Positions 1-5,637 of a stretch of 6,320 nt of DNA are shown here, one piece after another (within the stretch, counting starts at the first letter, position 1; each line of letters starts with the position of its first letter). Origin of the DNA: Synergistota bacterium (GTDB lineage Bacteria > Synergistota > JAGHAJ01). The position numbers and the translations under genes were made by a program. The stretch lies in the NCBI GenBank assembly GCA_021161545.1, contig JAGHAJ010000034.1:1-6320 (forward strand), in the 5' to 3' direction. Below the pieces are notes generated by a model. It made no database searches, was not told where the DNA came from, and saw nothing but the letters and a program-made list of their open reading frames with translations.

Positions 1-122
1 ACAATGTAACGATGAAGGTGAGTTTGATAAAGCCGATAGCGTTAGAGAAGGGGTTGCGGTTTGCTATAAGAGAAGGTGGAAGGACAGTAGGTGCTGGTGT
101 TGTCACCGAAATAATAGAATAA
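1..122 (+). CDS. tuf: Elongation factor Tu, C-terminal end (partial)
   Basis: The reading frame enters from the left edge (first full codon at position 3) and gives 39 residues before a TAA stop at 120-122. The end reads [20 protein letters not shown] followed by [10 protein letters not shown], the conserved last strands of EF-Tu domain III. EF-Tu is the GTPase that delivers aminoacyl-tRNA to the ribosome in the cytoplasm. The GTPase domain lies outside the window, so nothing can be said about its nucleotide-binding motifs. The next gene, rpmG, starts 13 bases after the stop, which fits co-transcription and matches the common bacterial order tuf-rpmG-trnW. The family call is very secure from the C-terminal signature and the neighbours. 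Confidence 0.96.
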   Translation, partial: NVTMKVSLIKPIALEKGLRFAIREGGRTVGAGVVTEIIE

Positions 123-135
123 TGGAGAGATAAAA

Positions 136-288
136 ATGGCGGCAGAAGTAGTAACACTTATGTGTACAGAATGTAAAAATAGGAACTATACTACCTATAG
201 AAACAAGAAGACAAATACCCAGAAATTAGAGCTAAGGAAGTTCTGTCCTGTGTGCGGTAAACACACCCTCCATAAAGAGATAAAGTAA
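136..288 (+). CDS. rpmG: 50S ribosomal protein L33, zinc-binding form
   Basis: This 50-residue protein has the usual length of L33. It starts at ATG 136, preceded by a GGAGAG ribosome binding site at 124-129. It carries two CxxC pairs, Cys10/Cys13 (MCTEC) and Cys37/Cys40 (FCPVC), which in this family bind one structural zinc ion. This is therefore the cysteine-containing (C+) version, not the zinc-free paralogue that some bacteria express under zinc limitation. The middle is rich in basic residues ([16 protein letters not shown]), typical of the family and suited to 23S rRNA contact near the tRNA exit site. It lies between tuf and tRNA-Trp with 8 bases to the tRNA, so all three are probably one transcript. 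Confidence 0.97.
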   Translation: MAAEVVTLMCTECKNRNYTTYRNKKTNTQKLELRKFCPVCGKHTLHKEIK

Positions 289-289
289 G

Positions 290-381
290 CTGGCATAGGC
301 CCGTGGCTCAATTGGCTAGAGCACCGGACTCCAAATCCGGGGGTTGCAGGTTCAAGTCCTGCCGGGCCTGCCAGTTTTTTT
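290..381 (+). terminator. tRNA-embedded intrinsic terminator of tuf-rpmG-trnW
   Basis: CTGGC at 290-294 is the exact complement of GCCAG at 370-374. These pairs stack on the tRNA acceptor stem, separated only by a two-base bulge (A295, T296), giving an interrupted helix of about 12 pairs. It is followed at once by seven T (375-381). A GC-rich helix ending in a T run is the layout of a Rho-independent terminator, with the whole tRNA as its apical part. The pairing and T run are direct observations; the terminator role is inferred. It would separate the translation operon from nfeD. The pairing would also mask the tRNA CCA end until processing. Confidence 0.6.
297..373 (+). tRNA. trnW: tRNA-Trp (anticodon CCA)
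   Basis: A complete cloverleaf can be read. The acceptor stem is AGGCCCG (297-303) with CGGGCCT (363-369), the discriminator is G370, and the CCA end is encoded at 371-373. The anticodon stem is CCGGA/TCCGG (324-328 and 336-340), enclosing loop CTCCAAA with anticodon CCA at 331-333, which reads the UGG tryptophan codon. The T stem is GCAGG/CCTGC (346-350 and 358-362) with loop TTCAAGT. The D arm has GGCTC opposite GAGC with TTGG in the loop. The gene begins 8 bases after rpmG with no room for its own promoter, so it should be cut from the tuf-rpmG transcript. Bases on both sides extend the acceptor stem (see the terminator entry). Confidence 0.98.
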
Positions 382-429
382 ATGCCTTTTGCTATATTGA
401 ATTTGGCAGGTATAAAAATACCTTCCCCA

Positions 430-438
430 TGTTATAAT
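430..438 (+). promoter_or_regulatory. Extended -10 promoter for the nfeD operon
   Basis: TG at 430-431, one base, then a perfect TATAAT at 433-438 form a consensus extended -10 element for the housekeeping sigma factor. No good -35 box lies 16-18 bases upstream (a TTGGCA at 403-408 is 24 bases away, too far), but extended -10 promoters can work without one. Transcription would begin near 444-446, leaving a very short leader of about 15 bases before the GTG start at 460. The element sits in the loop of an inverted repeat. The sequence match is direct; promoter activity is inferred. Confidence 0.6.
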
Positions 439-443
439 AGTAT

Positions 444-450
444 GGGGAGG
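444..450 (+). promoter_or_regulatory. Ribosome binding site that fixes the nfeD start at GTG 460
   Basis: GGGGAGG lies 9 bases before GTG 460. Two upstream in-frame ATG codons (382 and 442) are poorer: 382 directly follows the T run and has no Shine-Dalgarno site, and 442 overlaps this one. The GTG start also gives a clean signal peptide. Confidence 0.7.
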
Positions 451-459
451 TATTTAAGA

Positions 460-1764
460 GTGGGGAAATATGTGTTGCTTCTTTTGCTTTTCTTGTATCC
501 TTCTTTTTGTAGTGCATCTTCCATTGTGTATATTTCTAAGATAAATGGCTTTATAAATTCCATTACTGTGAAACATGTAACGAGTGTTATAAAATCAGCG
601 GAAAATAGCAGCGGAAAGATTGTGATATTCTTAATGGATACACCTGGAGGACTATTAGAGTCTGCTCGGCAGATTGTCAAACTCTTCTTGTCATCGAAGG
701 TTCCAATAGTTGTCTTTGTGTATCCGAAAGGTGCAAGGGCAGCTTCGGCAGGTACATTTATAGCAGCATCCGCAAATGTGATTGCTATGTCTCCTGGAAC
801 AGTTATAGGTGCAGCACATCCTGTAAGTATAAGTGTATCACATATTAGTGCGGATACCAAGAAAAAAATTGTAAACTATTTGGTTGCATACATACGAGCT
901 ATTGCAAAGGATAGAAACAGACCCTTTGAATGGTTTGAGAATGCTGTTAAAAACAGTGCTACCTTGACGGCAGATGAAGCATTTAAGAGACATGTTGCGG
1001 ATTTTCTGGTGAGCGATGTTGGTTCTCTTCTAAAAAAGCTGAACGGATACCCCGTGGTTGTAAATGGTAAGAAACTATATTTAAATACAAATGGTGTGGA
1101 AAAGAAAATATACAGTATGTCATGGGATGATAAATTTTTGCATGCAATAGGTAACCCCAATATGGTGTATGTGTTGCTTTTGATTGCGTTTTACGGGATA
1201 ATATTTGAACTTGCAAGCCCGGGTGCCATATTTCCCGGTGTTGCAGGAGCAATCGCGCTATTGTTGTTCTTATTTGCTCTTCATATAATACCTGTAAACT
1301 CTGTGGGAGTTGCCTTAATAGTCTTGGCTATAATACTGTTTATAGTGGATTTAAAGGTTCCATCGCATGGAATACTCTCTGCGGGGGGAATAGTATCTCT
1401 GTTATTGGGGTCATTTATGCTTGTTGGTAGTAAGAGTTCTCCTATGGTTTCTGTCTCTATCAGTCTTATATTTGGGGTGGCTGGAGCTACGGCTGCATTT
1501 TTTGTCTTTGCGCTTTCTAAGGCAATTGTGGCTCAAAGAAGAAAGGCAGTATCAGGAAAAGAGGGTATGATAGGAGAGATGGGGTATGTAATTGAGTGGA
1601 ATGATAGAGGTGGAGTTGTCCTTGTGCATGGGGAGAGGTGGAATGCAGTAGCGGGAAGGGGTGTGTATACCTTAAAGAAGGGCGACAGGGTAAGGGTAAA
1701 AGGGATAATAGAGGGATTAACGCTTGTTGTTGAGGAGCTAAAGGAGGAGATAGGTGATGGATAG
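460..1764 (+). CDS. nfeD: Long-form NfeD membrane-bound serine protease (ClpP-class, 1510-N type)
   Basis: The product has 434 residues from GTG 460. A hydrophobic signal or anchor (about 4-19, [17 protein letters not shown]) leads into a ClpP-fold protease domain (about 20-215). The likely catalytic serine is Ser96 in [10 protein letters not shown] and the likely general base is Lys136 in [13 protein letters not shown], matching the Ser97/Lys138 dyad of Pyrococcus PH1510. The oxyanion-type MDTPGG motif is at 60-65. Residues about 235-352 hold four to five membrane segments, and 366-427 form the C-terminal NfeD OB-fold domain. Archaeal relatives cut the hydrophobic C-terminus of their stomatin partner. 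That partner, a slipin, follows with an overlapping start, supporting the same role. It is the first gene of a five-gene operon. Length and domain order are normal for the long NfeD class. An ATG at 382 would add 26 residues but is disfavoured. Confidence 0.93.
   Translation: MGKYVLLLLLFLYPSFCSASSIVYISKINGFINSITVKHVTSVIKSAENSSGKIVIFLMDTPGGLLESARQIVKLFLSSKVPIVVFVYPKGARAASAGTFIAASANVIAMSPGTVIGAAHPVSISVSHISADTKKKIVNYLVAYIRAIAKDRNRPFEWFENAVKNSATLTADEAFKRHVADFLVSDVGSLLKKLNGYPVVVNGKKLYLNTNGVEKKIYSMSWDDKFLHAIGNPNMVYVLLLIAFYGIIFELASPGAIFPGVAGAIALLLFLFALHIIPVNSVGVALIVLAIILFIVDLKVPSHGILSAGGIVSLLLGSFMLVGSKSSPMVSVSISLIFGVAGATAAFFVFALSKAIVAQRRKAVSGKEGMIGEMGYVIEWNDRGGVVLVHGERWNAVAGRGVYTLKKGDRVRVKGIIEGLTLVVEELKEEIGDG
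1743..1749 (+). promoter_or_regulatory. Ribosome binding site for the slipin gene, inside nfeD
   Basis: GGAGGAG lies 7 bases before ATG 1757 and only 4 bases before an alternative GTG at 1754, so ATG 1757 is preferred. The site is within the last codons of nfeD, which suggests translational coupling. Confidence 0.7.
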
Positions 1765-2545
1765 TATATATTCTGCTGTTTCTGTGGGTTCGTGGATAGG
1801 GGTCATAATAGTTGTGGCCATAGTTGTCTTTTCTGCGATAAGGGTGCTGAGGGAATATGAAAGAGGTGTTGTATTTCGCCTTGGGAGATTGATAGCTGCT
1901 AAGGGACCGGGTCTTGTATTTCTAATACCGATAGTGGACAAGATGGTTAAAGTGAGTTTGAGAATAGTAACTATGGATGTTCCTGTTCAGGAGGTTATAA
2001 CAAAGGATAATGTACCTATAAAGGTAAACGCTGTCGTATATTTCAGGGTGATAGATCCAATAAAATCAGTTATAGAAGTGGAAAATTTTGTAAATGCGAC
2101 TTCGCAGATTGCTCAGACTATTCTCAGGAGTGTAGTTGGACAGATAGAATTAGATGAGTTATTATCGCAGCGTGAGAAGGTAAATCAGACTCTTCAGAGA
2201 ATAATAGATGAGCACACAGGACCATGGGGAATAAAGGTTAGTGCAGTGGAAGTAAAGGATTTGGAACTTCCTGAGGGTATGAAAAGGGCTATGGCAAAAC
2301 AGGCGGAGGCAGAGAGAGAAAGGAGGGCAAAGATAATAAATGCTGAAGGGGAGTTTCAGGCAGCGCAAAAATTGGCAGAAGCATCCAAGATAATGTCCTC
2401 CCAACCTATGGCACTTCAATTAAGATTCTTGCAGACTATGAGGGAAATATCCTCGGAGCACAATACTACCACTATACTGCCGTTCCCAATAGAGCTTATC
2501 AAGCCGCTTTTGGGCAAGAATTTATACGAAAAGGAAGGAGAGTAA
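1757..2545 (+). CDS. Slipin (bacterial stomatin-like SPFH/band 7 membrane protein)
   Basis: The product has 262 residues and starts at ATG 1757, overlapping the end of nfeD by 8 bases. One membrane segment (about 12-30) precedes the slipin signature [13 protein letters not shown] (33-45) and [10 protein letters not shown] (49-58). The SPFH/band 7 domain runs to about 170, with typical blocks [19 protein letters not shown] (80-98) and [18 protein letters not shown] (123-140). An Ala/Glu-rich coiled coil follows (about 172-213), then the stomatin tail [15 protein letters not shown] and a hydrophobic end with [15 protein letters not shown]. Family members form large ring-like oligomers at the membrane and organise lipid domains. 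The hydrophobic tail corresponds to the region cut by the NfeD protease in archaeal pairs. It is the normal partner of long-form NfeD. It is not the related QmcA/HflK group, judging by length and the nfeD pairing. Confidence 0.94.
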   Translation: MDSIYSAVSVGSWIGVIIVVAIVVFSAIRVLREYERGVVFRLGRLIAAKGPGLVFLIPIVDKMVKVSLRIVTMDVPVQEVITKDNVPIKVNAVVYFRVIDPIKSVIEVENFVNATSQIAQTILRSVVGQIELDELLSQREKVNQTLQRIIDEHTGPWGIKVSAVEVKDLELPEGMKRAMAKQAEAERERRAKIINAEGEFQAAQKLAEASKIMSSQPMALQLRFLQTMREISSEHNTTTILPFPIELIKPLLGKNLYEKEGE

Positions 2546-2550
2546 AAAAT

Positions 2551-3684
2551 ATGAAGAACATACCTCTATTGAACTTAAAGGCTCAATATGAATCTATTAA
2601 GGGAGAGATTAATTCCGCTGTAATGGAAGTGCTTGAAAGTCAACAGTTTATTTTGGGGGGCAATGTAAAAGAGCTTGAAAGAGCTGTGGCCAAGAAGAGT
2701 GGAGTTAGATACGGAATAGGTGTTGCCTCTGGTAGTGATGCATTATTGTTATCTCTCATGGCGATAGGGATGAAAGAAGGAGATGAAGTGATAACTACCC
2801 CTTTTACATTTTTTGCGACAGTGGGTTCTATAGTAAGGCTAAAGGCTAAGCCTGTTTTCGTGGATATTGATCTAATGGATTTTAACATGCGTTTAGGAGA
2901 TGTAGAATCATCAATAACTGAAAGGACAAAGGCAATACTTCCTGTTCATCTGTATGGACAGATGATAGATATGTGTGAACTTAGGAAGATAGCAGACCGT
3001 CATGATGTTGCACTTGTGGAGGATGCAGCACAGTCAATATTTGCTTATCAGAGAGCGGGAGATACCAAGGTTATAGCAGGTTCGGTTGGTATGACTGGTT
3101 GTATATCATTCTTCCCATCGAAGAATCTTGGTGCATATGGGGACGGTGGAATGATAGTTACAAACGATGAAAAGCTTGCAGAATTGCTGATGCAGTTAAG
3201 GGTTCACGGGGCATCTAAACAATATTATCATAAATATGTGGGAATAAACAGTAGACTTGACGAGTTACAGGCAGCTATCCTTAGAATAAAGTTAAAGTAT
3301 GTAGATAAATGGATAGAAGCTCGTAGGGAAAAAGCGGATAACTATAGGAAGCTGATGAGAGAGAAGGGTTTGGATGAATTTGTGGAGTGTCCAAAGGAAA
3401 AAGAAGGGTTTTATCATACATATCATCAGTTTACAATTAGAGTGAAGAAAGACAGAGATGCACTTATGAAATATTTGAATGAGAACGGTGTTTCATGTAG
3501 AGTCTATTATCCACTACCACTCCACCTGCAGGAGAGCTTTGCTTCTTTGGGGTACAAGAAAGGGCAATTTCCTAATGCTGAGAAAGCTTCTGATGAAGTC
3601 CTTTCTATACCGGTGTATCCAGAGCTCTCTTTTGGGGAGCAGGAATATATAGTAAACAAAATAGGTGATTTCTATGGACTATAG
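2551..3684 (+). CDS. DegT/DnrJ/EryC1 sugar aminotransferase, WbpE-like
   Basis: The 377-residue PLP-dependent fold-type I enzyme starts at ATG 2551, after GGAGAG at 2537-2542 and only 5 bases from the slipin stop. Visible motifs are the phosphate-binding ASGSDA (59-64), aromatic TPFTFFAT (83-90), Asp158 in VEDAAQS (pyridine nitrogen contact), and Lys191 in SFFPSKNLGAYGDGG (the lysine that forms the PLP Schiff base), with Ser186 five residues before it. GINSRLDELQAAIL (231-244) supplies an active-site Asn across the dimer, and YYPLPLH lies in the small domain. The motif wording, especially VHLYGQ, EDAAQS and FFPSKNLGxYGDGG, resembles WbpE, which aminates C3 of a UDP-3-keto-sugar using glutamate. 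The exact sugar is not determined: TDP-3-keto-sugar aminotransferases are close relatives. No partner dehydrogenase or acetyltransferase is visible in the window. Confidence 0.9.
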   Translation: MKNIPLLNLKAQYESIKGEINSAVMEVLESQQFILGGNVKELERAVAKKSGVRYGIGVASGSDALLLSLMAIGMKEGDEVITTPFTFFATVGSIVRLKAKPVFVDIDLMDFNMRLGDVESSITERTKAILPVHLYGQMIDMCELRKIADRHDVALVEDAAQSIFAYQRAGDTKVIAGSVGMTGCISFFPSKNLGAYGDGGMIVTNDEKLAELLMQLRVHGASKQYYHKYVGINSRLDELQAAILRIKLKYVDKWIEARREKADNYRKLMREKGLDEFVECPKEKEGFYHTYHQFTIRVKKDRDALMKYLNENGVSCRVYYPLPLHLQESFASLGYKKGQFPNAEKASDEVLSIPVYPELSFGEQEYIVNKIGDFYGL

Positions 3685-4837
3685 AGAGATACCATTCTTT
3701 AAACCTTATATAACGGATGCGGAGATAAAAGAAGTTGAGGATACTCTGAGAAGCGGATGGCTTACACTTGGTCCAAAGACAAAGGTATTTGAGAAAATGT
3801 TGGCAGACTTTTTGGGTGTTAGGAATGTTGTTGCATTGAATTCTGGTACAGCTGCCCTTCATTTGTCACTCGTAGCCCTTGACATAAAAGAAGGAGATGA
3901 AGTGATTACTACACCTTATACGTTTGTCTCTACGGTAGCAGTCATAATACAGAGTGGTGCAAAACCCGTCTTTGTTGATATAGAACCATCTACTATGAAT
4001 ATTGATGTTTCTTTAATAGAAGAGAAGATAACTGAGAGGACAAAGGCAATAATGCCAGTTCATATTGCAGGGCAACCTTGCGATATGGATGAAATAACAG
4101 ACATTGCACATAAATATAAACTCTTTATCTTGGAGGATGCGGCACACGCTTTACCTGCCTACTACAAAGGCAGAATAATAGGGACTATAGGTCATACGAC
4201 TTCGTTTAGCTTTTACGCAACGAAGAATCTTGTGACTGGTGAGGGAGGAGCTTTAGCTACTGACGATACGAATTTAGCGGAAAAAATAAGGGTTTTGAGC
4301 CTTCATGGTATAAGTAAGGATGCATGGAAAAGATATACTTCATCCGGTAGCTGGTATTATGAGGTTGTCCACTTGGGCTTCAAATATAACTTTACCGATA
4401 TACAAGCGTCTCTTGGTATAGTACAACTGCAAAGATTACAAGAAATGCAGAAGATGAGAAGGCATGTGGCAGAAATGTATTATAGTATGCTTTCTGATAT
4501 TGAGGAAATGGAATTGCCGTTTGTAAAGGAAGATAGAGAGACAGCGTGGCACCTCTTTATAATCAAGTTGAATCTGCATAAGCTTAATATTAGCAGAAAC
4601 GAGTTTATAGATAGGCTCTCAGAAAAAGGCGTAAAAACAAGTGTTCACTTTATACCTGTGCATTACCATCCTTATTATCAGAAAATGGGGTACAGGAAAG
4701 GCATGTATCCTATGGCAGAGGCAGTATATCGGCGTTCTGTATCTTTGCCATTTTATCCTCAAATGACGGAAGATGATGTTAGGTATGTAGCAAACAGTAT
4801 TAAGGACATAATATCTAAGGAGAGATTAAAGGTTTGA
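3674..4837 (+). CDS. DegT/DnrJ/EryC1 sugar aminotransferase, ArnB/PseC-like
   Basis: The 387-residue paralogue of the preceding enzyme starts at ATG 3674, chosen because AGGTG at 3663-3667 lies six bases upstream. The start overlaps the previous gene by 11 bases. A GTG at 3665 has no binding site. Motifs are SGWLTLGPKT (27-36), NSGTAALH (56-63), TPYTFVST (80-87), Asp155 in LEDAAHA, YYKGRIIGTIG, PLP lysine Lys184 in SFSFYATKN with Ser179, then TGEGG, FKYNFTDIQA (236-245) with Asn239, AWHLFIIKL and VHFIPVHYHPYYQ. EDAAHA, YYKGR.IG, KYN.TDI and AWHLFII are the wording of ArnB and PseC, enzymes that aminate C4 of UDP-4-keto sugars for lipid A modification or pseudaminic acid. The substrate is inferred only to the level of a 4-keto nucleotide sugar. 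It probably has a different specificity from its neighbour. Confidence 0.9.
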   Translation: MDYREIPFFKPYITDAEIKEVEDTLRSGWLTLGPKTKVFEKMLADFLGVRNVVALNSGTAALHLSLVALDIKEGDEVITTPYTFVSTVAVIIQSGAKPVFVDIEPSTMNIDVSLIEEKITERTKAIMPVHIAGQPCDMDEITDIAHKYKLFILEDAAHALPAYYKGRIIGTIGHTTSFSFYATKNLVTGEGGALATDDTNLAEKIRVLSLHGISKDAWKRYTSSGSWYYEVVHLGFKYNFTDIQASLGIVQLQRLQEMQKMRRHVAEMYYSMLSDIEEMELPFVKEDRETAWHLFIIKLNLHKLNISRNEFIDRLSEKGVKTSVHFIPVHYHPYYQKMGYRKGMYPMAEAVYRRSVSLPFYPQMTEDDVRYVANSIKDIISKERLKV

Positions 4838-5517
4838 AAATAGGAGCAATACTGTTAGCAGCAGGAAAAGGCACAAGGGCAAATCTGAACATACCAAAGC
4901 AATTTATAAGAATAAATGGCAAAGAGATGTGGGAATACTCGTTTGAAATAGCTTATAGGATAAGTAAAGTGGAAGACATTATCGTTGTGACATTGGGGGA
5001 ATGGATAAAACATATAGAAGAAAAAGTAGGATGTAAGAGGGAAAAATCCATTACCGTAATAGAAGGAGGAAATAAAAGGCAGGAATCCGTTTATAACGCT
5101 CTTAAGTTTATGTCTGATAGAGATATAGATGTAGTTGCTATACATGACACAGCAAGACCTATGGTATCAGAAAATAACTTCATAGATTGTATAAATATGG
5201 CAATAACGCATAGTGCTTGTACTGTAGTTTCTGGGGTGGTAGATACTATGGTTATAGTACGAAATGATAGTATAGAAGATATTGCACCACGTCTGGTATT
5301 GTATCATGTTCAGACACCACAGTGCTTTCAATTTGATGTTATATGGAGAGCTCATAATAATGCAAGGGAGAAATATAATGCATACACAGACGATGCAACC
5401 TTGGTTTTGAAAGAGCTTTCCATGGATGTAAAGGTTGTCAAAGGGAACAGATTAAACATAAAAGTTACATCTTCAGAAGATATAGAGCTTGTAAAATACT
5501 TAATGTCAAGAAAGTAG
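4834..5517 (+). CDS. ispD: 2-C-methyl-D-erythritol 4-phosphate cytidylyltransferase (IspD family)
   Basis: The 227-residue protein has the standard IspD length. It starts at TTG 4834, overlapping the previous stop by four bases (TTGA), with AAGGAGA at 4817-4823. Motifs in order are the CTP-binding ILLAAGKGTR (6-15) with Arg15, PKQF with Lys22, EGGNKRQESVYNAL (77-90), HDTARP (104-109) with Asp105, VVDTMV (136-141), HVQTPQCF (158-165), DDATLV (186-191), and NIKVTSSEDIEL (208-219) with Lys210. These match Arg20, Lys27, Asp106 and Lys213 of the E. coli enzyme. IspD joins CTP to methylerythritol 4-phosphate in the MEP isoprenoid pathway. HDTARP replaces the common HDAARP. The related TarI (ribitol 5-phosphate) enzymes usually have HDAVRP, so IspD is favoured, but the surrounding sugar genes keep a polyol or sugar cytidylyltransferase possible. 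No ispF is adjacent. Confidence 0.85.
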   Translation: MKIGAILLAAGKGTRANLNIPKQFIRINGKEMWEYSFEIAYRISKVEDIIVVTLGEWIKHIEEKVGCKREKSITVIEGGNKRQESVYNALKFMSDRDIDVVAIHDTARPMVSENNFIDCINMAITHSACTVVSGVVDTMVIVRNDSIEDIAPRLVLYHVQTPQCFQFDVIWRAHNNAREKYNAYTDDATLVLKELSMDVKVVKGNRLNIKVTSSEDIELVKYLMSRK

Positions 5518-5552
5518 ATTTCTATTTATTAATGTCCGATAATATATGTTAT

Positions 5553-5577
5553 GTAAACTTCATATGTAAAAGTTTAC
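5553..5577. repeat. Perfect 8-bp inverted repeat in the convergent intergenic gap
   Basis: GTAAACTT (5553-5560) and AAGTTTAC (5570-5577) are perfect complements around a 9-base spacer. A direct repeat TATGTAAA (5550-5557 and 5563-5570) overlaps it. It lies 35 bases after ispD and has no clear T run on either side, so it is a weak terminator candidate and could equally be a protein-binding palindrome. Nothing else recognisable lies in 5518-5552. Confidence 0.5.
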
Positions 5578-5601
5578 CTTTGCTCCGCTTCTGCTCCACT
5601 C

Positions 5602-5636
5602 GGAGGCACAAAAGTTTGCGCCTCCCAAGGTTTATC
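5602..5636 (+). terminator. Possible terminator hairpin after ispD
   Basis: GGAGGC (5602-5607) pairs with GCCTCC (5620-5625). After one A-C mismatch, CAA (5609-5611) pairs with TTG (5616-5618), giving about nine pairs and a small loop. A loose T-rich stretch follows on the + strand (TTTATCTTT, about 5631-5639), so it may end the nfeD-ispD transcript. On the - strand no T run follows it. The stem is clear; the terminator role is tentative. Confidence 0.45.
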
Positions 5637-5637
5637 T

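Larger units (their letters stand above)
416..455 (+). promoter_or_regulatory. Inverted repeat covering the -10 box and nfeD ribosome binding site
   Basis: The left arm at 416-430 and the right arm at 442-455 (ATGGGGAGGTATTT) are complementary over 14 pairs, with a single extra T in the left arm. Weak pairs (G431-T441, T432-G440, T433-A439, A434-T438) can extend it to a three-base loop. The right arm contains GGGGAGG (444-450), the Shine-Dalgarno site for GTG 460. An RNA that reads in from upstream would lock this site in the stem, whereas RNA starting at the local promoter lacks the left arm and leaves it free. The repeat could instead be a protein operator over the -10 box. The symmetry is certain; the role is inferred. 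Confidence 0.6.

Noticed and set aside
367-410. TGGCAGG at 404-410 is the exact complement of the tRNA 3' end CCTGCCA (367-373)
   Set aside because: Only seven bases with a 30-base loop, and it lies beyond the likely terminator, so it is probably chance and would seldom be in the same RNA.
403-438. TTGGCA (403-408) as a -35 box for the TATAAT at 433-438
   Set aside because: The spacer is 24 bases, well beyond the usual 16-18; the extended -10 TG explains the promoter better.
382-459. N-terminal extension of nfeD from ATG 382 (or ATG 442)
   Set aside because: ATG 382 directly follows the terminator T run with no Shine-Dalgarno site, and the added 26 residues have no family counterpart. ATG 442 overlaps the GGGGAGG site. 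GTG 460 has ideal spacing and leaves a clean signal peptide.
297-460. Mobile element or integrated island at the tRNA-Trp 3' end
   Set aside because: No integrase, transposase or repeated tRNA end is present in the window, and the following genes have ordinary composition and chromosomal-type functions.
432-1252. Open frames on the - strand opposite nfeD (432-860, 876-1160, 983-1252)
   Set aside because: They lie wholly inside the well-supported nfeD gene, lack ribosome binding sites and family motifs, and overlap each other; they are shadows of the coding strand.
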